Origin: an uncultured Parabacteroides sp.
Lineage (GTDB): Bacteria > Bacteroidota > Bacteroidia > Bacteroidales > Tannerellaceae
DNA: 64,000 bases
Direction of reading: 5' to 3'
Assembly (NCBI RefSeq): GCF_902493135.1
Contig: NZ_CABUOD010000020.1
Coordinates: 1 to 64,000, forward strand
Positions 50,817 through 59,148 of the stretch are shown here, one piece after another. Numbering within the stretch: the first letter of the stretch is position 1; every line of letters begins with the position of its first letter. A program made the translations under genes and the position numbers. The notes beneath the pieces were generated by a model. The model saw nothing but the letters and a program-made list of their open reading frames with translations. It was not told the origin of the DNA and searched no databases.

Positions 50817-51530
50817 TCAGCGTAATATTAATGTATTTTCCTCTATCGAAAGTTCGGGAACCTTGTCCGTACTACTCAATGTCAGGCAATAGGGAACAGC
50901 ATCTTCGAGACGGTTCGCTTTCAGACGTCCCATATGGTCCGTCGTGTCCAAATAAGCAAGCAGGTCCTCCTTGTTGCTCGTCCACATATCACGGGCAATC
51001 ACGGCTGCATCGCTGCCCGCTTCATACAGGCCGGTATTCAGCAACGTATCTGTCAAAGCTCCGCCAAAAAGCGTATCTTCTATATTCACCTTATCCTGCC
51101 ATCCGGAACAGAGCACGACTACATCCCGCTTATGGCGGGCACAGTAATCGGCCACAGCCTGCAGATTGATGAAAGCTCCCGTTATCACCCGGAAAGCAGA
51201 TTGGGCGATCGTGATCGCACGCGTACCGTTAGTTGTGGTGAACACAATATCTTTTCCGGAAACCTTTTCCGGCGTATAGTCGAACGGGGAATTCCCGAAA
51301 TCGGCAAACCCACAACGCTTCACATTCCGCTCCGCTCCGACCAGCCAGCCTTTTGCCTTATATGCCTCGGCCTCTTCGACAGTAGCGACCGGACGGATGC
51401 TACGAACACCATTACTAAAAGCAGCGGCCATCGTCGTCGTTGCACGGAACACATCCACGACCACCACGATAGCTTCGGGATTATGATAGACCGGATATAA
51501 TGCCGGTGAAAAACAAACATCTATTTTCAT
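50817..51530 (-). CDS. comB: 2-phosphosulfolactate phosphatase family protein
   Basis: A 237-residue protein of the ComB family. ComB removes phosphate from 2-phosphosulfolactate in coenzyme M synthesis; in non-methanogens the family likely dephosphorylates related acids. The motifs VVVVDVFRATTTMA (about 21-34), GERNVK-like GAERNVKRCGF, TTTNGTRAI (about 107-115) and LCSGWQD fit. It is the first gene of a two-gene leftward unit with a Gfo/Idh/MocA oxidoreductase. With no CoM pathway in sight, the substrate here is open. Confidence 0.85.
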   Translation of the reverse strand: MKIDVCFSPALYPVYHNPEAIVVVVDVFRATTTMAAAFSNGVRSIRPVATVEEAEAYKAKGWLVGAERNVKRCGFADFGNSPFDYTPEKVSGKDIVFTTTNGTRAITIAQSAFRVITGAFINLQAVADYCARHKRDVVVLCSGWQDKVNIEDTLFGGALTDTLLNTGLYEAGSDAAVIARDMWTSNKEDLLAYLDTTDHMGRLKANRLEDAVPYCLTLSSTDKVPELSIEENTLILR

Positions 51531-51635
51531 ATCAAACGATTATTATCCCTACAAAAATACGGGAGATTTTAAACATTTCCCACATCCGCTTGTTCTTTTA
51601 GTACATTTTTGAATAAACGTTTTAAACTAAGTCGT

Positions 51636-52229
51636 ATGAAAAGAATTGTATCTATGATGGTGATCTTCACCCTAATGTTGGGTGGTATGACACATGTGCA
51701 GGCTCAGACAAGTAAAGCCGCAGAAAAAGCTGAAAAAAAGCAGGAAAGAAAAGAGAAAAAAGAAGAAAGGTTAGCTAAGGACGCCGTCATGGGCGAAGAA
51801 GCATTCAACAATGCCATGCAGGCTATCACAAACCAGTCGTTCGTACTCGAAGCCAACTCCGTACAACCGTTGAACGGACGTGTTTACTATGTCAACTCAA
51901 ACACAAACTTCGTTTCGTTGAACGACGGACAGGCTATGGTTCAGATTGCATCCAACTCTCCTTACCCCGGTCCTAACGGTTTAGGCGGTATCACCGTACA
52001 AGGCTCAGCATCCAACGTACAGGTCAAACAGGAAAACAACGGAAACGTATATCTGACCATGAGCGTACAGGGTATCTTTATCTCTGCAACCGTCAACTTG
52101 GTATTATACAGCGGAACCAACAATGCGATGGTTACTGTAGACCCGAACTTCTCAGGAAACGACCTGACAATGAACGGAACATTGCTTCCTTATTCAGACT
52201 CTAACGTTTTCCAAGGAACTACTTACTAA
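51636..52229 (+). CDS. DUF4251 domain secreted protein
   Basis: A 197-residue exported protein with a signal peptide (MKRIVSMMVIFTLMLGGMTH, cut near VQAQ). A short Lys/Glu-rich helix (about 25-50, EKAEKKQERKEKKEERL) precedes the DUF4251 beta domain (about 60-197), which opens SFVLEANSVQPLNGR and continues with many Asn-rich strands. The family is confined to Bacteroidetes and has no known role. I chose the ATG at 51636 because the signal peptide starts there; the frame is open nine codons further upstream. A strong terminator follows. Confidence 0.82.
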   Translation: MKRIVSMMVIFTLMLGGMTHVQAQTSKAAEKAEKKQERKEKKEERLAKDAVMGEEAFNNAMQAITNQSFVLEANSVQPLNGRVYYVNSNTNFVSLNDGQAMVQIASNSPYPGPNGLGGITVQGSASNVQVKQENNGNVYLTMSVQGIFISATVNLVLYSGTNNAMVTVDPNFSGNDLTMNGTLLPYSDSNVFQGTTY

Positions 52230-52257
52230 TTCATATATATATATTAAACAACAATGA

Positions 52258-52295
52258 GAGGGCGGCCCGATAATCGAGCCGCCCTCATTTTTTTT
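52258..52295 (+). terminator. intrinsic terminator of the DUF4251 gene
   Basis: A 9-base GC-rich stem (GAGGGCGGC at 52258-52266 against GCCGCCCTC at 52278-52286), then A and eight T (52288-52295). It is a strong intrinsic terminator; the convergent nagB-like gene ends 18 bases further on. Confidence 0.88.
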
Positions 52296-52312
52296 ATGAC
52301 AGTCCGGTTTAC

Positions 52313-54298
52313 TTATCGACCCGGAACATATTGTACGAATGCTTCCATCGCTTCATAAGAGGCAAGGCCCAACTGATGATAGAGTTCGGCAGTAGCCCGA
52401 TTGCGGTCTTCGGCACGTTGCCAGAACAAGCGTTCGTCGTCACCAAGGAACGGTGCGCTTTCAGCCTGCGACTGGTGCTTCAGGATTGCATTTCTCTTGT
52501 GACGCAACTCTTCGGGAGAGATAGGAACGGCCATTTCCACATGGTCCATTTCCCATTCGGCCCAAGCCCCGCGATACATCCAGATGCGGCAGTTCTTCAA
52601 CCATTCTTCATCCTTCAGTTCATCGATAGCCGCCAGAACGGCATTCAGGCATACACGATGAGTTCCATGCGGGTCGGCAAGGTCGCCGGCAACGAACATC
52701 TCATCGGGTTTCACATCCGTCAGCAACTTCTTCACGATGGCAATATCCGCTTCACTCAGGTCATTCTTCTTCACCAAACCCGTTTCGTAGAAAGGCAAGT
52801 CGAGAAAATGGATATGATCGTCATTCTTGATTCCGCTGTAACGGGCACCTGCACGGGCTTCTTCCCGGCGGATCGTGCCTTTCATAAAGAGGACATCGCG
52901 TCTTTCAGCTTCACCTTCCACCTTTTCATAACGGAGGAAATGAATGATTTCTTCGGCTTTCTTCTTAACCGTTTCGTCTTTTGTGTACTTATCGCAAACG
53001 TCACGCAGATATTCACAGTAACGGATTACCTCTTCATCCCCTACGGCAATATTGCCGGAAGTTTCGTAAGCGACATGCACATCGTGATGCTGTTCACACA
53101 AACGATGGAATGTACCACCCATCGAAATCACATCATCATCCGGATGCGGACTGAAGATAATCACCTTCTTCGGATACGGAGTCGCACGTTCGGGACGGTT
53201 TGAATCGTCGGCATTCGGCTTGCCGCCCGGCCATCCGGTAATCGTGTGCTGGATATCGTTGAATACCTTGATATTCACATTATAGGCCGAACCGTACAGG
53301 GCAAGCAGTTCACCCAGGCCGTTTTCGCTATAATCCTTGTTTGTCAGTTTCAAGATCGGTTTGCCCGTCAACTGGCACAACCAAACGATTGCGCGACGGA
53401 TCAGTTTGTTGTCCCACTCGCAATTGGTAACCAGCCAGGGATGACTGATACGTGTCAGATCATAAGCAGCCGACAAATCGACTACGACTTTCGCATTCGT
53501 ATGGTTCTGCAGGTAAGAAGAGGGAACAGCGTCACTCACTTTGCCTTCCACCGTTTTTGCGATGATCTTCGCCTTGTCTTCACCCCATGCCATCAGGATC
53601 ACATTACGGGCTTTCATCATGGTAGCGATCCCCATCGTGATGACTCCCGCAGGCACATTGTCCAGTGACGGGAACGTACGGGATGCTTCTTTACGGGCAG
53701 CCCCTTCCAGCAGAACCAGACGGGTACGCGAACTCAAAGTCGCACCTACGCCGTTGAACATAATGTTGCTCGCATGTCCCACGCCCAACAGGATATAATC
53801 CAAACCGCCTGCCTTCTGGATGTTTTCTTCGTACATCCGGCAAAAGTCGATGATGGCATCCTTCGGCATACATCCGTCAGGCGCATAAATATTTTCAGGA
53901 GCGATATCGATATGGTCCAGCAAAGCCTCTTTCAACTGCGCCACATTGCCGGCGGAAGGAGAGACAAGCGGAAAGAATTCATATTCGACAAAGACAACCA
54001 CGTTGCGGAAGCTCAGTCGTTCTTCCTTATGCATACGGATCAATTCTTTATATACGCTCAGCGGAGAACGGCCTCCGGGAACAGCCATCACAAAGTTTTC
54101 ACCGATTTCCTGTTTCTTGCGAATCTGATCCGCTATCTCCTTAGCGATAGCAAACGAACCTTCATCGGCCGATTTATAGATGTTTGTCGGAATCTTTTCC
54201 AGACGGGTTAAAACTGAATGCTCGAAAGCATTCTCCGGGCGATAATACCGCTGCGGTATTCGCGTCAGGGTAATCTGCGAACTAAGGTCTGTTTTCAT
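52313..54298 (-). CDS. NagB-like/PIG-L (LmbE) fusion protein of amino-sugar metabolism
   Basis: A 661-residue two-domain protein, usually annotated as glucosamine-6-phosphate deaminase. Residues about 40-285 have the NagB fold (PGGRSPLSVY, 74-83), but the catalytic positions differ from classical NagB: the MDEY loop reads EYEF (105-108), and the GNDGH...FNEP motif reads GHASNIMFNGV (174-184), so the Asp/His/Glu set is lost. Residues about 378-640 form an intact PIG-L/LmbE deacetylase with HPDDD (385-389) and PHGTH. A deacetylase working on an amino-sugar derivative, with a sensing or structural NagB domain, is as likely as a deaminase. It follows two nagA genes. Confidence 0.8.
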   Translation of the reverse strand: MKTDLSSQITLTRIPQRYYRPENAFEHSVLTRLEKIPTNIYKSADEGSFAIAKEIADQIRKKQEIGENFVMAVPGGRSPLSVYKELIRMHKEERLSFRNVVVFVEYEFFPLVSPSAGNVAQLKEALLDHIDIAPENIYAPDGCMPKDAIIDFCRMYEENIQKAGGLDYILLGVGHASNIMFNGVGATLSSRTRLVLLEGAARKEASRTFPSLDNVPAGVITMGIATMMKARNVILMAWGEDKAKIIAKTVEGKVSDAVPSSYLQNHTNAKVVVDLSAAYDLTRISHPWLVTNCEWDNKLIRRAIVWLCQLTGKPILKLTNKDYSENGLGELLALYGSAYNVNIKVFNDIQHTITGWPGGKPNADDSNRPERATPYPKKVIIFSPHPDDDVISMGGTFHRLCEQHHDVHVAYETSGNIAVGDEEVIRYCEYLRDVCDKYTKDETVKKKAEEIIHFLRYEKVEGEAERRDVLFMKGTIRREEARAGARYSGIKNDDHIHFLDLPFYETGLVKKNDLSEADIAIVKKLLTDVKPDEMFVAGDLADPHGTHRVCLNAVLAAIDELKDEEWLKNCRIWMYRGAWAEWEMDHVEMAVPISPEELRHKRNAILKHQSQAESAPFLGDDERLFWQRAEDRNRATAELYHQLGLASYEAMEAFVQYVPGR

Positions 54299-54338
54299 GT
54301 TTAATTCTTGATTTAGTATATTATCGTAACTTGAATCA

Positions 54339-54346
54339 CAAATATA
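54339..54346 (-). promoter_or_regulatory. -7 box of the NagB-like gene
   Basis: TATATTTG on the minus strand, 41 bases before the start codon, matches TAnnTTTG. The -33 element is unclear. Confidence 0.45.
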
Positions 54347-54453
54347 ACAATTAATAAATGATTATAGCTTTACAGACCATTTAAAAAATCAATACGATTA
54401 TAGGAAATATAGATATTACGGATTTTGGCAGAGATGAATCAAATGTATCATTT

Positions 54454-54510
54454 AAGAACCAGGTTCGCGGACGACACGGATCGGACGGATCATCTGCGAG
54501 CCTGGTTCTT
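54454..54510 (-). terminator. hairpin behind the nagA pair
   Basis: A 15-base stem with one G-U pair (AAGAACCAGGTTCGC at 54454-54468 against 54496-54510) and a 27-base loop that can pair further. It starts 25 bases after the stop of the second nagA gene in transcription order. A weak T-rich stretch follows on the minus strand. Confidence 0.55.
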
Positions 54511-54534
54511 CATTCTTTATCAGTTCTAATCTTC

Positions 54535-55695
54535 TTAAAACAACGTATTGGCGGCCGGAACCAGGTTCCCCATCGACCAAACGGCACGGACAGCCAGATT
54601 ACGGTCCATGATGATGATATCGGCATCTTTTCCGCGCTGCAACGTGCCCGTACGGTCGGATACCCCCATCAGGCGTGCCGGAGTTTCGGAAGCCATGCGA
54701 ACGGCATCGGCCAACGGGATATTGGCTTTCTGGACCATCGTACGGACCAGCACGTCCATCGTAGCGATACTTCCGGCAAGCGAAGAATGGTCGGCCAACT
54801 TGCAAACACCGTCTTCAATGATAATACGTGAACCTTCGGCCGGTTTCACATCGCTCGCGGCATAAGACAACGCATCGGTTACAAGGCACGTTCGTTCCAC
54901 CCCTTTCAGCTTATACACCAGACGAAGGATCGTAGAAGGCAAATGTTTACCGTCGGCAATCACTTCCACCGTCATATCGTCCATCAGGAAAACGCTTTCC
55001 ACCGTTCCTTCGTATTTATATTCACGACGCTTGTGGAAACCGGGCATTGCATTGTAGAACTGGGCCGCATGGGTAAAACCCGCTGCATAGGCCCCTTTGA
55101 TATCCCCGAATTCGGCTTCCGTATGCGTAATGGCAGCCAAGATACCTTTCGATCTGAGATAACGGGCGAAATCATGCGCACCCGGCAATTCAGGACTGGC
55201 ATCCCAACGCTTAATACAGTTCGTGCTTTCCAGGATAGACCTATATTCTTCCTTATCCGGATCTTTCACATCGTATAAGCTACCGGCCATCTTGGCATTC
55301 AGGTAAGGCCCCTCCACATGAAGTCCCAACACAGGCCCGTCTTTTTCCGCCATAAGCTTCTCACAGACAGAGACAGCTTTGCATATCGATTCTTTCGAAG
55401 AAGACGACAACGTGGGGAAAAGAGTCGTCGCACCATGTTTCATATGCGCGGCAATCGCGCTATGAAAGGCTTCTTCCGTACATTCCTTAAAGTCGTGGCC
55501 GCCACCGCCATGCACGTTCATGGCTACGAAACCGGGAATGATATACATACCCTTGGCATCTACCACTTTGGCGCCGATAACAGCCAGGTCACTGTTTGTC
55601 ACCTCCAAAATCTTCCCGTCGCTAATCAATACGGAGCCATCCTTCAACCATCCCTGCGGGGTGAGGATCTGGCCATTTATTATTTGTGTCAGCAT
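54535..55695 (-). CDS. NagA-like N-acetylglucosamine-6-phosphate deacetylase, diverged copy
   Basis: A 386-residue amidohydrolase that should remove acetate from N-acetylglucosamine-6-phosphate. The Glu ligand (GLHVEGPYLN), one His (AAITHTEAEF) and the catalytic Asp (LVTDALS) are present. Two positions differ from its tandem neighbour: the first-strand motif reads NVHGGGG where the neighbour has HVHGGGG, and THAAQFYNAMP has Gln where the neighbour and Escherichia NagA have the metal-binding His. Metal use or substrate may therefore differ. It starts 3 bases after the first nagA gene, a clear tandem duplication. Confidence 0.85.
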   Translation of the reverse strand: MLTQIINGQILTPQGWLKDGSVLISDGKILEVTNSDLAVIGAKVVDAKGMYIIPGFVAMNVHGGGGHDFKECTEEAFHSAIAAHMKHGATTLFPTLSSSSKESICKAVSVCEKLMAEKDGPVLGLHVEGPYLNAKMAGSLYDVKDPDKEEYRSILESTNCIKRWDASPELPGAHDFARYLRSKGILAAITHTEAEFGDIKGAYAAGFTHAAQFYNAMPGFHKRREYKYEGTVESVFLMDDMTVEVIADGKHLPSTILRLVYKLKGVERTCLVTDALSYAASDVKPAEGSRIIIEDGVCKLADHSSLAGSIATMDVLVRTMVQKANIPLADAVRMASETPARLMGVSDRTGTLQRGKDADIIIMDRNLAVRAVWSMGNLVPAANTLF

Positions 55696-55698
55696 AAA

Positions 55699-56865
55699 TC
55701 AAAACAGTTTATTCGTTCCTTCCACTAATTTACCCATCGCCCAAACAGCACGGACGTTCAAGTCCTTATCCAGAATCTGGATATCCGCATCCTTACCTCG
55801 TTGCAAAGAACCTTTACGGTCGTAAACGCCCATGATGCGTGCCGGAGTTTCGGAAGCCATGCGAACGGCATCTTCCAACGGAATCTCGGCTTTCTGGACG
55901 ACCGTACGGATCAGACGGTCCATAGTCGCAACACTACCGGCAAGCGCAGAGCGGTCCGCCAACTTGCAAACGCCGTCTTCGATGATCACACGCGGATCGA
56001 AAGCCGTCTGGCTGTCACTTGCGGCACAAGCCAGCGCATCGGTAATCAGGCAAGTGCGTTCCACGCCTTTGATCTTATAAACCAAGCGGAGGATTGTCGG
56101 AGGCACATGGATACCATCGGCAACCACTTCGACCGTCATGTCGTCGATCAGATAAATACTCTCGACCGTACCTTCATATTTATATTCACGGCGTTTGTGG
56201 AAACCGGGCATTGCGTTGTAGAAATGCGTGGCATGAGTATATCCGGCTTCGTAGGCAGTCTGAATATCCTCGTACTCGGCTTGCGTATGGCCGACAGAAG
56301 CCAGTACGCCTTTCGACGTGATGTATTTGCCGAACTGCATGGCTCCCGGCAATTCGGGAGCGGCATCCCAACGTTTGATGCAATGTGTCTCTTCCAACAG
56401 GGGAATGTATTCTTCCGGATCCGGATTCTTGATATTTTCCGGCAACTGGCCGCCGGCCATCTTCATGTTGAAGTAATGTCCTTCCAGATGAAGCCCCAGG
56501 ACAGGACTGTCTTTTTCCGCCATCAACTTTTCAGTCGTTGCGGCCGCCTCACGGATCATCGGGATGGTCGAAGAAGACAATGTAGGAAAAATACTGGTCG
56601 TACCATGTTGCATATGAGCGGCTACTGCTGCCCGGAATGCATCTTCGGTACCTTCCATAAAGTCACGGCCTCCACCGCCGTGAACATGGATTTCTACTCC
56701 GCCCGGCACGATATACATGCCTTTAGCGTCTATCAAAGTGGCTCCTACCACTGCCAGATCGCAGTTAGTCACTTCCAGAATCTTGTTATCACTTATCAGA
56801 ACAGAACCGTCTTTCAACCAGCCCTGTGGGGTAAGGATCTTGCCATTTATAATCTGAGTTAACAT
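55699..56865 (-). CDS. nagA: N-acetylglucosamine-6-phosphate deacetylase
   Basis: A 388-residue amidohydrolase with all expected ligands: HVHGGGG (first strand), GLHLEGHYFN (Glu), VGHTQAEY (His), THATHFYNAMP (His) and LITDALA (catalytic Asp). It should give glucosamine-6-phosphate and acetate in use of GlcNAc from mucin or cell wall. It is the first gene of a run with a second, diverged nagA copy 3 bases downstream, and the NagB-like fusion follows after a hairpin. The two copies share long identical stretches, including their first nine residues. Confidence 0.92.
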   Translation of the reverse strand: MLTQIINGKILTPQGWLKDGSVLISDNKILEVTNCDLAVVGATLIDAKGMYIVPGGVEIHVHGGGGRDFMEGTEDAFRAAVAAHMQHGTTSIFPTLSSSTIPMIREAAATTEKLMAEKDSPVLGLHLEGHYFNMKMAGGQLPENIKNPDPEEYIPLLEETHCIKRWDAAPELPGAMQFGKYITSKGVLASVGHTQAEYEDIQTAYEAGYTHATHFYNAMPGFHKRREYKYEGTVESIYLIDDMTVEVVADGIHVPPTILRLVYKIKGVERTCLITDALACAASDSQTAFDPRVIIEDGVCKLADRSALAGSVATMDRLIRTVVQKAEIPLEDAVRMASETPARIMGVYDRKGSLQRGKDADIQILDKDLNVRAVWAMGKLVEGTNKLF

Positions 56866-56905
56866 AGCGCAAGAATTAAGTTTGTGTTTTTTAGTTTTAA
56901 GTAGA

Positions 56906-56913
56906 CAAAGGTA
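56906..56913 (-). promoter_or_regulatory. -7 box of the nagA operon
   Basis: TACCTTTG on the minus strand, 41 bases before the first nagA start codon. The -33 element is unclear. Confidence 0.5.
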
Positions 56914-57062
56914 GAAAGATTTTCTAAAGAGAGTTAAAGACCAAGCGTTAATATTTACTTTTTCAAAACAGAGAGAGTAAGTCGGTCCAGGAAGGTTTTA
57001 TTTAAGTGACAATAGCCATGCTTCTATTGTCAAACAGCCCAATCATTGACCTTTGGCCTTTG

Positions 57063-57146
57063 GCCGAAGATCTTTCCGCCCTTGGTCAAAAACCCTTTCG
57101 ACACATGTCAAAAACCTTTTCGACAGTTGTCAAAAGTCTTTTCGAC
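57063..57146. repeat. 22-base dyad array with a different arm sequence
   Basis: Clear units start at 57085, 57107 and 57129: arm GTCAAAA, 4-base loop (ACCC, ACCT, GTCT), arm TTTCGAC and a 4-base spacer. A diverged unit with GCCGAAG and TTCCGCC starts at 57063, in phase. The period is exactly 22, with the same 7-4-7-4 build as the arrays at 32314 and 42519 but unrelated arms. It abuts the stop codon of the leftward ABC-F gene. A separate short hairpin (GACAATAG against CTATTGTC, 57008-57031) lies next to it. Confidence 0.85.
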
Positions 57147-59090
57147 CTAACTATTGGCCGCATTCAGTTCTTCCAGTTCGAGGGTCTGTTCCGTCCAGAG
57201 ATCCATCGTGTCGGAAAGTTTCTTCTTCAATTCGGAATATTCGGTATATAAGGAAACATCCGCCGCCCCTTCGGGAGTGGCGAGCTTGACCTCGATAGCA
57301 GCAATGGAGTTTTCGAGTTCCGTTATTTTCTTTTCGGATTCGGCTATCGCTTTTTCAACTTTCTTGATTGCCTTGCTTTGTTCCTTGCGGGCTTCATAAG
57401 AGAGCTTGTTTCGGGTCGGCTCCGAAGCGGTTCCATCCATAGAGGTTGTCGCTTGGGTGGAACGTTCCAATTCGCGCAAGCTATCCATCTTCTTATGTTC
57501 CAGGAAATCATAAATACCTCCCAAATGTTCGATCACCCGTTTATTTCCGAATTCATAAACCTTGTCTACCAGTCCATCCAGGAATTCACGGTCGTGCGAG
57601 ACGACGATAACCGTACCGTCGAACTCTTTCAAAGCATCTTTCAGCACATCTTTCGAACGCATGTCCAAATGATTGGTCGGTTCGTCGAGGATCAACAGGT
57701 TCACCGGTTCCAACAACAGCCGGATCATGGCCAGACGGGTCTTTTCTCCACCGGACAGTACCTTCACTTTCTTGTCCGATGCTTCTCCACCGAACATGAA
57801 AGCCCCCAGTATGTCCCGTATCTTCAGGCGGATATCCCCCTGCGCAACATAATCGATCGTATCGAAAACGGTCATATTCTCGTCCAACAGCTGTGCCTGG
57901 TTCTGTGCAAAATAGCCGATCTTCACATTATGCCCCAACTGAAGCTTTCCGGTAAAGTCGATCTCTCCCATTATACATTTAACCAACGTGGACTTGCCTT
58001 CGCCGTTCTTGCCGACAAAAGCGACTTTGTCTCCGCGGTTAATGGTAAAAGTGGCATGCTCGAAAATCAGATGGTCGCCATAGCGCTTGGCTACATCTTC
58101 CGCAATCACCGGATAGGAACCGGAACGGGGAGCCGGAGGGAATTTCAGGCTCAACATAGCCGTATCCACTTCGTCCACTTCGATGCGTTCAACCTTTTCC
58201 AATTGTTTGATACGGGATTGCACCTGCACGGACTTGGTCGCTTTATAACGGAAACGCTCGATGAAAGCCTCCGTATCGGCCAATTTCTTCTGCTGGTTTT
58301 CAAAGGCACGAAGCTGTTGTTCGCGGCGCTCCTTACGCAATTCCACATATTCGGAATATTTTACCTTATAATCATAGATCTTACCAAGTTCTATCTCTAT
58401 CGTCCGGAAAGTCGTGTTATCGATAAACGCCCGGTCATGTGAAACCAGGATAACCGCATTGGCACGTGTCGCGATGAAGTTTTCAAGCCATTGGATGGAC
58501 TCGATGTCCAAATGGTTGGTCGGCTCGTCCAGCAACAAGATATCCGGCTTGCGGAGCAGGAGCTTGGCAAGTTCGATACGCATGCGCCATCCCCCGCTGA
58601 ACTCGGAGGTCGGCCGGTCGAAATCCTCACGGCTGAATCCCAGACCGATCAACGTCCGTTCCAACTCGGCATGGTAATTATTTCCGCCCATCATCTGAAA
58701 ATGTTCCGTCAGATGCGTGACACGGTCTATGAGGTTCTGATACGATTCCGTTTCATAATCGGTCCGCTCGGCCAGTTGCTGATTCAGCCGTTCTATCTCC
58801 TTCTCCATCTCATGGATATGCTCGAAGGCCTGTTCCGCCTCTTCGCGCACCGTCTGTGTATCCGCCAGCTTCATCTGCTGGGGAAGATAACCTATCGTCG
58901 TCTCCTTCGGTACGCTGACCGATCCGGATGTGGGCGATTGCAATCCGGCAAATATTTTCAGCATCGTCGATTTTCCCGCACCGTTCTTTCCCACCAGTGC
59001 GATACGATCCTTCTTATTTACCACGAACGAGACATCATCAAAAAGCGTAAACCCGCCAAACTCAACTGTAAGTCCTTCAACAGAAATCAT
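57147..59090 (-). CDS. ABC-F family ATPase with C-terminal coiled coil (Uup/EttA type)
   Basis: A 647-residue soluble double-ABC protein acting on ribosomes or in translation-linked repair. Both ATP sites are complete: GKNGAGKST, FSGGWRMRIELA and LLLDEPTNHLD in domain 1, GKNGEGKST, LSGGEKTRLAMI and LILDEPTNHLD in domain 2. The linker (about 240-300, RKERREQQLRAFENQQKKLA) is the P-site tRNA-interaction motif region. A C-terminal coiled coil (about 565-645, IKKVEKAIAESEKKITELEN) recalls Uup. Unlike the ABC-F gene at 44812, no motif is lost. Confidence 0.93.
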   Translation of the reverse strand: MISVEGLTVEFGGFTLFDDVSFVVNKKDRIALVGKNGAGKSTMLKIFAGLQSPTSGSVSVPKETTIGYLPQQMKLADTQTVREEAEQAFEHIHEMEKEIERLNQQLAERTDYETESYQNLIDRVTHLTEHFQMMGGNNYHAELERTLIGLGFSREDFDRPTSEFSGGWRMRIELAKLLLRKPDILLLDEPTNHLDIESIQWLENFIATRANAVILVSHDRAFIDNTTFRTIEIELGKIYDYKVKYSEYVELRKERREQQLRAFENQQKKLADTEAFIERFRYKATKSVQVQSRIKQLEKVERIEVDEVDTAMLSLKFPPAPRSGSYPVIAEDVAKRYGDHLIFEHATFTINRGDKVAFVGKNGEGKSTLVKCIMGEIDFTGKLQLGHNVKIGYFAQNQAQLLDENMTVFDTIDYVAQGDIRLKIRDILGAFMFGGEASDKKVKVLSGGEKTRLAMIRLLLEPVNLLILDEPTNHLDMRSKDVLKDALKEFDGTVIVVSHDREFLDGLVDKVYEFGNKRVIEHLGGIYDFLEHKKMDSLRELERSTQATTSMDGTASEPTRNKLSYEARKEQSKAIKKVEKAIAESEKKITELENSIAAIEVKLATPEGAADVSLYTEYSELKKKLSDTMDLWTEQTLELEELNAANS

Positions 59091-59112
59091 ATTTTTTCTC
59101 TTTTAGCAGATG

Positions 59113-59120
59113 CAAAGGTA
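59113..59120 (-). promoter_or_regulatory. -7 box of the second ABC-F gene
   Basis: TACCTTTG followed by C on the minus strand, 23 bases before the start codon. It overlaps the 3' side of the upstream glycoside hydrolase gene region by only 30 bases, so the promoter lies in a very short gap. The -33 element is unclear. Confidence 0.5.
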
Positions 59121-59148
59121 TATAAAATTTTTATTGGAGCGCCGTCCT

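Noticed and set aside
52313..54298. Frameshifted or broken nagB
   Set aside because: The reading frame is intact over 661 codons, and the two-domain layout with changed motifs appears normal for Bacteroidales members of this family.
55801..56862. 353-residue plus-strand frame
   Set aside because: It is the antisense shadow of the first nagA gene, which has all expected motifs.
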